Shown: positions 36,197-43,868 of the stretch, one piece after another
How positions within the stretch are numbered: the stretch's first letter is position 1
Layout of the letters: each line of letters starts with the position of its first letter
Source: a bacterium UBP15_UBA6099
GTDB taxonomy: Bacteria > UBP15 > UBA6099
Assembly: GCA_002435745.1 (NCBI GenBank)
Contig: DIWT01000043.1
Location: forward strand, 62,001-126,000
Direction of reading: 5' to 3'
Length of the DNA stretch: 64,000 bases
Notes under the pieces: model-generated
What the model saw: the letters and a program-made list of their open reading frames with translations, nothing else
Told to the model about the DNA's origin: nothing
Databases searched by the model: none
Position numbers and translations under genes: made by a program

Positions 36197-37222
36197 TTAG
36201 TCCAGTTCAGATGATTTGACGATTTCAGCGGCGAGTTCCTTGGCGGTTTTCGGACACTCGTCCATTCTCATCACGTTCCCGAAAAACTTTGAGGCGGCGG
36301 CATAGTCGCCGATTCTGCGGCTCAATTCGGCGGCAAGGAAAGTAACGTCGCAAATAGATTCGCCCGGAATCTCGCGGTTCCTGAGAGCTGCGGAGTATCG
36401 CTCGACCGCCAGTTTCTGGTACTTCCTCTCGTAGCCTATAAGAGTTCTTACGGCCGCGACTTCTTTGACGAGAGAAGCGTCGTCGCTTATGTCATCCAGC
36501 AACTCCTCGGCGATAAGGTGCTCTCCTGACAGGCGGAAGAACTCGGCGGCAAAAAGCATGTCAAGGCCGTATGCCGGATCGGACGGATCGGCGTCTCTCT
36601 CAAGCATGCTTCCTAAAACAAAGAACATTTCGAACATCTTCAATTGTTTGTCTTTGTATTCGTCGGGCACGAGAGATTCCAACCGGTCCGCAAAACTCTG
36701 TCCTCTGTCGATGTCGAGTTTAACGTTCTCGATTCTTGCCAGCCATCCGCCCAGCGTATAGAGGTCTCCCATGAATTTGTCGTTCTTGCCCATGCTTTCG
36801 TAATAAACGGCGGCGTTATCGATTTTGATGTGGAAGGAAATGGCCCACTGTGAATCAGGAGACGATTTCTCCTCTTCCGTCAGCGGAGGTTTCGACAGTT
36901 TGCCGAGCAGCGACGGATCGACTTTGGCCGACGCGAAATCCTCGGCGTACGCAGAAAACCCGTCGTATGGGCAAGTCCAGATGGAAAATAGTTGGGGATA
37001 CGCGCCGTCCGGGCGGACGAGAAAATCCCAGTCGGTTCCGCCCAAGGAGTTTGTGGATAGAACGGAGACGGCGGTGAAGGATTTGCCTGAGGCAGGGCAT
37101 CGGGCTTCGACGGAGGAGAGAGTTGTGGCGATGGCAGTTCCGCTGAATCGCGAAAGGCTGACTATTAATGCAAGCGCCGCGGCCGCAGCGATGAATTTTC
37201 TGCGTCCGCAGTCAAACCTCAT
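36197..37222 (-). CDS. DUF2225-like exported protein
   Basis: 341 residues with an N-terminal signal (hydrophobic AAAAALALIVSLSRF). The start of the mature part, RCPASGKSFTAVSVLSTNSLGGTDWDF and later FSIWTCPYDGFSAYAEDF, follows the DUF2225 pattern (usually CPxCxxxF ... CPxCGY), but each CPxC pair here keeps only one Cys, so the zinc knuckle is probably lost. The rest is TPR-like helices. Function unknown. Its start overlaps the stop of the beta-propeller gene upstream by four bases (ATGA), so the two are one transcription unit. Confidence 0.7.
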   Translation of the reverse strand: MRFDCGRRKFIAAAAALALIVSLSRFSGTAIATTLSSVEARCPASGKSFTAVSVLSTNSLGGTDWDFLVRPDGAYPQLFSIWTCPYDGFSAYAEDFASAKVDPSLLGKLSKPPLTEEEKSSPDSQWAISFHIKIDNAAVYYESMGKNDKFMGDLYTLGGWLARIENVKLDIDRGQSFADRLESLVPDEYKDKQLKMFEMFFVLGSMLERDADPSDPAYGLDMLFAAEFFRLSGEHLIAEELLDDISDDASLVKEVAAVRTLIGYERKYQKLAVERYSAALRNREIPGESICDVTFLAAELSRRIGDYAAASKFFGNVMRMDECPKTAKELAAEIVKSSELD

Positions 37223-38358
37223 CGTCCGCCCTCGTCAGTTCCTGATTCCGTCTGAGAAGAAACCACTCTCATCCTGTCGCCGTTCTTGACCAGCATCTTG
37301 GGTTCGCCGCCGGCCGCGTCTATGACCCATATTTCGGGAACCCATTCCGTGGAATCGTCTCTTCGCCTGAAGAAAAGTTTTTTGCCGTCCGCAGACCATT
37401 TGGGGAGCCCGCCCAGAGGCGTGAGTCTCTTGCGAGATCCTGAAAGAACGTCCACCAGCCAGATTCCGAGCGAATCGCCGTACTCGTTGCGCGAGTGAAC
37501 GGCCAGTTTTTTGCCGTCAGGCGAAAACGCCGGAGAGCCGTCGTTTATCCCTTCCGGGGTGACGGGTTTCCAGTCTGAAACGTCCAGCGTGCCTATGAAA
37601 AAAATCCTTCTTCCCGAAGAGGAGTCGATGCGGCTTGCGAGAATTCTGTCGCCTTTCGGATTCCACAGTTCGACGCGCGCGCGGGTGAACACCCTGTAAA
37701 CCGTCTTTGTCCGCGTGTCGATAATCAGGGAGTCGCCGATGTCGCCCGCGGAGAAAGGCGTGCGCTGCGCCGCGAGATATTTGCCGTTCGGCGAAAACGC
37801 CACCGGCACGTGAATCATTCCGGGATGCTTCTGAGAGCTTTTCCAAAAAAGCTCCGTCTTCTTTTGCGCGGTTCCCAGCTTGCACTGCCAAAGCCCCGCG
37901 TCGTAATCCGCCGTCCCGAACTTTTCGAGGTCCACCCTTGTGAAAACGGCGCGCGAGCCGTCAGGCGACACGATCTGATTCAGGTCGGACAGATTGTTTT
38001 CCGGTTTGTCGATGATAATCGGCTCGGAAGCTTCGGCATCGCCGACGGCTAGCGACTTATATGTCAGTGCATATCTTTGATAGGGGTTCGGCTCTCCCAT
38101 AGGAACCTGATAGACTACGGCGGGCGGATTATTCGATAGAACGAACCTGCCGACTCCTTTTCCAGAGGTGACAGGCTGAAGCTTGGCTCCCTCGCGCCAC
38201 TGCCACAGGTTTTCTTCCTGATTCTCTGTCGAGCGCGCAAAAATAAAAGAGTCCTTATGCGCGACCGCGGCGGGTTCCGTCCGCTCCGCGCAAACGCAGG
38301 GGCTTGCAAGCGCCCAAACGGCCGCTATCGCTATCATGGCGCGCGCCATCTTTCTCAT
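37219..38358 (-). CDS. Exported TolB-like beta-propeller protein
   Basis: 379 residues with a signal peptide (ASPCVCA|ER region). Repeated PD40/WD40-like blades are visible: IVSPDGSRAVFTRVD, VAFSPNGKYLAAQRTP, ELWNPKGDRILASRID, PAFSPDGKKLAVHSRN, PKWSADGKKLFFRRRD. This is the repeat class of TolB and of DPP-IV N-domains, serving as a protein- or ligand-binding platform in the periplasm. No Tol/Pal genes are adjacent. Start at MRKMARAM is chosen to put the signal peptide at the N-terminus. Divergent from the GntR regulator gene. Confidence 0.75.
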   Translation of the reverse strand: MRKMARAMIAIAAVWALASPCVCAERTEPAAVAHKDSFIFARSTENQEENLWQWREGAKLQPVTSGKGVGRFVLSNNPPAVVYQVPMGEPNPYQRYALTYKSLAVGDAEASEPIIIDKPENNLSDLNQIVSPDGSRAVFTRVDLEKFGTADYDAGLWQCKLGTAQKKTELFWKSSQKHPGMIHVPVAFSPNGKYLAAQRTPFSAGDIGDSLIIDTRTKTVYRVFTRARVELWNPKGDRILASRIDSSSGRRIFFIGTLDVSDWKPVTPEGINDGSPAFSPDGKKLAVHSRNEYGDSLGIWLVDVLSGSRKRLTPLGGLPKWSADGKKLFFRRRDDSTEWVPEIWVIDAAGGEPKMLVKNGDRMRVVSSQTESGTDEGGR

Positions 38359-38500
38359 ATCATTTATTATTGCCCTCAGCGGCTCCGCATTCAACCCGGT
38401 TTATCTGATAAAGTTTCCCGGGCGGACTGACTAGTCGATTGGAAACGAGGGGGCGCGGCGGGGCGCTTGACGCCGTGGGGACATGCAAGTAAAATAAAAT

Positions 38501-38511
38501 TGGTAGAACCA
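38501..38511 (+). promoter_or_regulatory. Putative FadR/GntR-type operator
   Basis: TGGT-AGA-ACCA, a perfect inverted repeat of the form bound by FadR-subfamily GntR proteins, lies 22 bases before the start of such a regulator. A further TACCA at 38515-38519 pairs with TGGTA at 38501-38505. Autoregulation of the regulator/glycyl-radical enzyme operon is the inference. Confidence 0.5.
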
Positions 38512-38532
38512 GTGTACCATTGCGAGGCCCTC

Positions 38533-39342
38533 ATGCGATCAAATGAATCCATCCTCATCTCGGAGCGTTCTAACCCGTCCGCAGCTTTCGCGTTTCGCCC
38601 TGTTCCCAAGAACAGGATTTCGGAAGACGCGCTCGCGCAGCTTGTGGACATGATTGTCTCAGGAGAGGTCAAGCCGGGAGAGCGACTGCCGGGGGAGCGC
38701 GAGTTGGCGCAAAGCCTGTCCATCACAAGGACGTCTTTGCGCGAGGCGTTGCGCAGGCTGGAAAACATGGGGCTGGCGTCTGTGCGGCAGGGCGACGGAA
38801 TATATGTCAGGGATTTCAGGCGCGAAGCGAATCTGGACTTCATAAATTTTCAGGCGGGGAGGGGAGCGGCGCTTGAGCCGCAGCTTCTTCTTGGCATGGA
38901 CGAGGCCAGAAGGCTTATGTCAGCGATGGTCGTGTCGCTTGCGGCCCGGCGCGCGGATGCGTCTGATATCGAGGAGTTGCGCCGCGTGGCCGGAGAGTGT
39001 CCGCCTGACGGCTCGCCGGAGCTTTTAAGCGGAAAGTGGGATTACGACTTTTATCTGACTATCGCGCTCGCCTCCATGAACGGCGCTTTCGTCTGCCTGA
39101 TAAACACTATGAAAGGCATGTTTGCGACGTTCCGCCCGATGTATTCCCTCCTAGACGAAGGTCGGAGAGAGAGCATAAAGGATTTGAATCTGAGGCTTGT
39201 GGACGCTATTGAATCCGGGGACGAGCGCGCCGCCTCGGCAATCGTAGAGGAGCGTATGAGGCAGGATATGGAGGATTTGGCTAAGCGCGCGCAGTCTCCT
39301 GAAAAAAGAAAGAGCAAGACTCGAAAGGCGGGCGCAAAATGA
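38533..39342 (+). CDS. GntR-family (FadR subfamily) transcriptional regulator
   Basis: 269 residues. The winged helix-turn-helix (about 34-100) has the GntR signature VDMIVSGEVKPGERLPGERELAQSLSITRTSLREALRRLENMGL with the wing VRQGDGIYV. The C-terminal ~150 residues are the all-helical FCD ligand domain. These regulators sense organic acids or sugar acids. Start at ATG 38533 with GAGG upstream. Its stop overlaps the start of the glycyl-radical enzyme by four bases, so it very likely controls that operon. Confidence 0.9.
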   Translation: MRSNESILISERSNPSAAFAFRPVPKNRISEDALAQLVDMIVSGEVKPGERLPGERELAQSLSITRTSLREALRRLENMGLASVRQGDGIYVRDFRREANLDFINFQAGRGAALEPQLLLGMDEARRLMSAMVVSLAARRADASDIEELRRVAGECPPDGSPELLSGKWDYDFYLTIALASMNGAFVCLINTMKGMFATFRPMYSLLDEGRRESIKDLNLRLVDAIESGDERAASAIVEERMRQDMEDLAKRAQSPEKRKSKTRKAGAK

Positions 39343-41915
39343 GCCGACCGCATTGTGAAGACAGAATCGCTCGCATACGCGAGAGATACCGGACGGAAAC
39401 CCCTTTCATATCCATCCAGAGGGCGCGGTTATACACGGAAAGCCGCAGGGAAACCGACCGCGAGAAAATATCCGCAGGGTCGCGCGTCGCTCTCGCAATG
39501 AAAAACGTCTTCGAAAAAATGGACATTCACGTGGACGCGGCGGACAGGATCGCCGGCGCGTGGACTGAGAACTACGTAGGAATTCCGATAGACATCGAGC
39601 GCGGGCTTTTCAATCAGACTCTTGAAGTGGAGCTTGACGCGGCGGCGATGGCGAAACGGAAGGTGGAATCGGCTCTGAAGTTTGCCCGTTTCTTGGCGCG
39701 CAACTATTCCATCTCGGATATGGTCGGCGTAGCGGTTTCCACCGCGAAGTTCGACGTTCCTCCGCCATCTCTCGGTAGCTCCACGATGGACAGGCGCAGG
39801 GTAAACCCGTACAGGATACGAAGCGCAGACAGAAGAGAATTGCTGGAAGACATACTTCCTTACTGGCGCGGTAAAACCGCCGCCGACATAGTAAGGCGGG
39901 ATGTGGCCGCGCTGCGTCTATGTCCGGATAGTTTTTCAGAGTTCATCGAAGCTTTGCCGGCCACAGCGCGGGAAGTCACGATAATCTCGCCCGCAGCCGC
40001 TATCGGGACATGGCAGGGGCATCTCATTCTCGACTATGAGACGGCGATGTCGCGCGGGCTGCTGGCGATGAGGGAGGACGTCGAAGACAGAATGCGCCGC
40101 GCGGCAAACGGTCCGGCGAAAGCTGCGGATTTTCTTACAGCGGCGAAAACCGCGATCGACGGGGCGGTGACGTTCGCAGAAAGGCTTTACGCCGCTGTAG
40201 AAGCTGCGCTGAACCGGGCCGGCGCTTCCGGAGACGCGCGGGGGCGCGCTTTCCTCTCGCAATCGCTGGCCGACTGCAGGGTTGCGCCTCTTCATCCCGC
40301 TCGTTCGTTCAGGCAGGCGGTTCAGTCGTTCTGGACTCTGAAGAACATTTCCGACCTCGCTATGCCGTTCAACGTTCACGCGCCGGGGCGTCTGGACCAG
40401 ATTTTTCTGCCGTATTTCAAAAGAGACGTCGAGCGGGGCGAGATAAGCGGCGATGAGGCGCGAGAGATTCTGGAAGAGCTTTTCCTGAAAGTGATGAGCC
40501 ACAACATGCGGCCCGGTTCCAGCCTTACGGCGGAGTTCACTCAAAGATACGAAGGCTCCGAGCCTGTTACTCTCGGCGGGCTGACGAGAAGCGGCGAAGA
40601 CGCGACGAACGAGCTTACATACATAATGCTGGAAGCCGCCGAGCGCTCGAAGGCCTCTCTCAACTTCGTGGTGAGGCTTCACCCCCGGTCTCCTGAAAAA
40701 CTTTACCGCGAGACAGCGAAGATTCACTCAAGATGCGTTTCCAGCGTGTCGATGATGAACGACGAGATCTGCTTCGCGGCAATGGCAAAGAGCGGGTTTT
40801 CCGAAGAGGACGCGAATGACTACGCGATAACCGGGTGCGTTGACATGGCGGTCGCGGGCAGGACGGGAGGGGAAGGTTTCTCTTCGATACTGTTGTGCCG
40901 CGCGCTCGACATGGCGTTGCGCAATGGCGACACGAAGACGGCCGCGGGCATTGTCAAAGGCGCGGGGTTGCGGACGGGCGCGCCGGATTCGTTCAAATCA
41001 TTCGAACAGTTGCTCGAAGCGTTTTTCGCTCAACTCGACAACGAAATCGCCAAGATCGCCGCCGCAGCCCGCGCTCGAGACGCTGTTTATGCCCGAATCC
41101 TGCCCGCTCCCAACATCTCGCTGTTCCTGAAAGGGACTCTCGACTCGATGAAAGACATGACGGAAGGCGGAGCGGACGGCGGCGTAGAGGGCGTTCTGCT
41201 CATGAGCAGCGTCGCAAATGTCACCGATTCTCTTTTCACCATTAAGAAGCTTGTGTTCGAGCGTCGGCTTTTCTCTCTTTCGCGCCTGATTAGGGCGATG
41301 GACGACAACTTCAAAGGACATCGGCGCGTGAGGACGGCTGTTCTGTCGCTTCCCGGCAAATGGGGCAACGGAAACCCGGAGTCGGACGACATAGCCCGGA
41401 GCGTAACAAACCATATATTCGGGGAACTGAAAAAACACAAAACATACAAGGGCGGTTTTCTTGCTCCTTTCATCAACAGCATGACGGCGCACACGATAGA
41501 CGGCAGGATGTCGCTTGCCACGCCTGACGGACGCCGCGCCGGGATGCCTTTCGCCGCGAGTTGCAATCCGTACAATGTGGAGAAGAACGGCCCGACCGGC
41601 GTCCTGAAATCCATCGCCGCCATCGATTTCACGGAAGTTCTCGGATGCGCGGCGAACATCAGGCTTCATCCTTCAGCCATCGGCGGTTCGGACGAGACGC
41701 GGGATAAATGGATTTCCCTCATAAAGACATATTTCAGGCTCGGAGGAGAGCAGCTTCAACCCACCGTCGCTTCCGCCGAGATGCTGCGCCGCGCTCAGAA
41801 AAATCCCGGCGCGCACAAGGACATCATTGTGAAGGTCGGCGGATACAGCGCTTATTTCACCGAGCTTGGACGAGAGATTCAGAATGAGATTATCTCGCGC
41901 TCGGAACACTCATGA
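39339..41915 (+). CDS. Divergent glycyl-radical enzyme (pyruvate formate-lyase-like superfamily)
   Basis: 858 residues, full length for a dehydratase- or lyase-type glycyl-radical enzyme. The PFL domain is clear (HAPGRLDQIFLPYFKRDVERG around 348-367). The active-site Cys is C500 in TGCVDMAV: the usual GCxE of glycerol-, diol-, choline- and hydroxyproline-type enzymes is GCVD here (D502), and it is not the CC of pyruvate formate-lyase. The radical loop near the C-terminus is IIVKVGGYSAYFTEL, with Gly835 as predicted radical site; the normal Arg and Ala/Ser/Cys of R-V-[ACS]-G-Y are Lys832 and Gly834. The substrate is unknown. Operon with the GntR gene (ATGA overlap) and the activase 13 bases downstream. 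Confidence 0.9.
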   Translation: MSRPHCEDRIARIRERYRTETPFISIQRARLYTESRRETDREKISAGSRVALAMKNVFEKMDIHVDAADRIAGAWTENYVGIPIDIERGLFNQTLEVELDAAAMAKRKVESALKFARFLARNYSISDMVGVAVSTAKFDVPPPSLGSSTMDRRRVNPYRIRSADRRELLEDILPYWRGKTAADIVRRDVAALRLCPDSFSEFIEALPATAREVTIISPAAAIGTWQGHLILDYETAMSRGLLAMREDVEDRMRRAANGPAKAADFLTAAKTAIDGAVTFAERLYAAVEAALNRAGASGDARGRAFLSQSLADCRVAPLHPARSFRQAVQSFWTLKNISDLAMPFNVHAPGRLDQIFLPYFKRDVERGEISGDEAREILEELFLKVMSHNMRPGSSLTAEFTQRYEGSEPVTLGGLTRSGEDATNELTYIMLEAAERSKASLNFVVRLHPRSPEKLYRETAKIHSRCVSSVSMMNDEICFAAMAKSGFSEEDANDYAITGCVDMAVAGRTGGEGFSSILLCRALDMALRNGDTKTAAGIVKGAGLRTGAPDSFKSFEQLLEAFFAQLDNEIAKIAAAARARDAVYARILPAPNISLFLKGTLDSMKDMTEGGADGGVEGVLLMSSVANVTDSLFTIKKLVFERRLFSLSRLIRAMDDNFKGHRRVRTAVLSLPGKWGNGNPESDDIARSVTNHIFGELKKHKTYKGGFLAPFINSMTAHTIDGRMSLATPDGRRAGMPFAASCNPYNVEKNGPTGVLKSIAAIDFTEVLGCAANIRLHPSAIGGSDETRDKWISLIKTYFRLGGEQLQPTVASAEMLRRAQKNPGAHKDIIVKVGGYSAYFTELGREIQNEIISRSEHS

Positions 41916-41928
41916 GGCGGAGTTGAGA

Positions 41929-42858
41929 ATGAAGGATTGCGGAGCGGAAACAAAAGGTTTGATATTCGACATACAGAGGTACGCGCTCTACGACGGGCCG
42001 GGCATAAGGACGACGGTGTTCCTTAAGGGATGCCCGCTGAAGTGCTCGTGGTGTCACAATCCCGAATCCCAGTCGGCGAGGGCTGAGGCGTCATATTTCG
42101 GCGAGAAGTGCGTAGCGTGCGGCGCGTGCGTGAAGGCTTGCGCGGCGGGCGCGCTAGCGATGAAAAAACGCGCCGTCGTCAGAGACCCGCGAAAGTGCTC
42201 GGCGTGCGGAGCCTGCGCGGCGGCCTGCGAAACCGGCGCTATGGAAATCATCGGAAGAGTCGCCACAGTGGCAGAAATTGCCGACGCGGTCGAGGCGGAC
42301 AGGCCGTTCTACGAGGAGTCCGGCGGCGGCGCCACCGTGTCGGGCGGCGAGCCGACCACTCAACCGGATTTCCTGTTCGCCCTCCTCGAAGAATTCAGAA
42401 AAAGGGGCATTCACTCTGCGGTCGAAACCTGCGGCGCGTTCAACAACTCTCTGGCCTCCCGCCTCGCCGAGCTTGCCGACCTCATTCTCTTCGATATAAA
42501 ACATCCCGACCCCGGCATGCTCAAGGAACTTACAGGCGCGAACCTCGAAGTCGTAGAGAGGAACTTTTCAAATCTGATTCAATTGAAAGGGGAAAGCGGC
42601 TTGATAGCGCGCGTCCCTCTCATCCCCGGAGCCAATACGGACGAATCAGCCATAGAAGGAGTCGCCGAGATGCTGATACGCAACGGTTATCGCGGGCTGA
42701 TTCACCTGATGCCCTACAACAGCATGGCGGCGACGAAGTGGCTCAAGATAGGCAGAGGCGGAGAATACCGCAACTTCGGCGCGTTGGAAGAAGACGTGAT
42801 TTCAAGGATAGTAAACCAATTGGGCGAAGCGGGTTTCAAAACATTCATTAACAGGTGA
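41929..42858 (+). CDS. Glycyl-radical enzyme activating protein (radical SAM)
   Basis: 309 residues. It installs the glycyl radical on its partner using S-adenosylmethionine. The SAM-cluster motif is CPLKCSWC (CX3CX2C) in FLKGCPLKCSWCHNPESQ. An inserted double ferredoxin domain (CVACGACVKACAAGA and CSACGACAAACETGA) is typical of activases for dehydratase- or lyase-type enzymes and absent from pyruvate formate-lyase activase. SGGEPTTQPDF is the SAM-binding GGE motif. Start at ATG 41929 with GGCGGAG upstream. Its partner is the preceding gene. Confidence 0.95.
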   Translation: MKDCGAETKGLIFDIQRYALYDGPGIRTTVFLKGCPLKCSWCHNPESQSARAEASYFGEKCVACGACVKACAAGALAMKKRAVVRDPRKCSACGACAAACETGAMEIIGRVATVAEIADAVEADRPFYEESGGGATVSGGEPTTQPDFLFALLEEFRKRGIHSAVETCGAFNNSLASRLAELADLILFDIKHPDPGMLKELTGANLEVVERNFSNLIQLKGESGLIARVPLIPGANTDESAIEGVAEMLIRNGYRGLIHLMPYNSMAATKWLKIGRGGEYRNFGALEEDVISRIVNQLGEAGFKTFINR

Positions 42859-42979
42859 CGCGAGCGCCCCAGCGGATGTCACGGCAATAATCGTCGCTTC
42901 GACTTGAATGGATATCGTTTTCGCATTTGATTTCTTGTGTTCTGCCGTTAAAATAAATATATATGCGCGGAGGGAAACA

Positions 42980-43612
42980 ATGAAAACGGCATCGATTGTC
43001 AGAATGTTTATAGCTTCGGCGGCGATTGCGGTCGCGATAATGGCGACAGGCGCGTCTGCGCTTGCCGAGACAGCCGCCGACCCCGGACAGTGCGTTCCCC
43101 CGACTGAAAGACCGAGGGGGGATATTGTCCCCGGCGACAGAAACGCCGTCGTCGTCCAACAGAAGATGGAATACTGCACAGAATTTCCTGAAAAGTGCCG
43201 TCCGTGGACGGGAATGCCCGACCCATCGAAATCAAAAGAAGAAAAATTAAAGAATTCTCCTCCGGTTACCGAACTGGACAAGGTTGCGCCGGAAGCTAAG
43301 GATGACAAGGCATCGGACTCAAAAGAGAAGAATAAAAAAGAGGCGAAGAAAGAAGATAAATCAGTAGAGAAGAAAGCCGAAGCCGCGGCTCCGAAACCTT
43401 TTAAGCAGGACCCCGAAATCACGAACTTCTGTTTTCTCAATCCGCACTATTGCAGGCCGGTAGAGCCGCCGGCGGGATATGTCCCCAACGAAAAAACGCC
43501 GACCCCGATCGACCACATTCTCAATATCTGCAAACGCGACGCCGAGCAATGCCTTTGGCTTCCGGAAGAAAAGAAAGAAGAAAAACCCGCAGAAGAAGCT
43601 AAGAAAGACTGA
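42980..43612 (+). CDS. Secreted protein with three CX6C motifs and a charged linker
   Basis: 210 residues. Signal peptide (cleavage near ASALA|ET), no lipobox. Three CX6C pairs: C66-C73 (CTEFPEKCRPW), C151-C158 (CFLNPHYCRPV) and C184-C191 (CKRDAEQCLWL), the first two followed by Arg-Pro. A Lys/Glu-rich linker (about 83-137) and a Lys/Glu-rich tail separate and follow them. It looks like a small disulfide-bonded or metal-binding extracytoplasmic protein. No family recognised. GGAGGG lies five bases before the ATG. 121 bases after the activase; membership in that operon is possible but unproven. Confidence 0.65.
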   Translation: MKTASIVRMFIASAAIAVAIMATGASALAETAADPGQCVPPTERPRGDIVPGDRNAVVVQQKMEYCTEFPEKCRPWTGMPDPSKSKEEKLKNSPPVTELDKVAPEAKDDKASDSKEKNKKEAKKEDKSVEKKAEAAAPKPFKQDPEITNFCFLNPHYCRPVEPPAGYVPNEKTPTPIDHILNICKRDAEQCLWLPEEKKEEKPAEEAKKD

Positions 43613-43843
43613 ATCCGAAAAAACGTTAGAATTGTTTTCACCCAATCGCAGAAAGCGAAAACCTTTTCGATTGATTTTTTCGGGTTAAACTCGAATTCTT
43701 CGATAGAGCCGACGAACCGGGGCGATTTTCATAGCGGCGAACTGCTTCGTTGCCGCCACATTTTTTTGTTCATGAACCATAAGTTCTATTCACTGCAAAA
43801 ATGCGCCTTGCGCCTAGCATTTCATCCGCTCTGAACAATCGCT

Positions 43844-43868
43844 CCCGAATCCTAATGGCGGATTCGGG
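43844..43868. repeat. Dispersed hairpin repeat, copy 1
   Basis: CCCGAATCC (43844-43852), loop TAATGGC, GGATTCGGG (43860-43868): a perfect 9-bp stem directly after the stop codon of the minus-strand gene ending at 43869. A near-identical copy (one loop base differs) lies at 58216-58240 in the same position relative to another minus-strand gene. No U tract is attached. Confidence 0.8.

Noticed and set aside
42108..42851. 247-codon plus-strand frame over the activase
   Set aside because: Extremely Arg/Ser/His-rich out-of-frame reading of the radical SAM gene.
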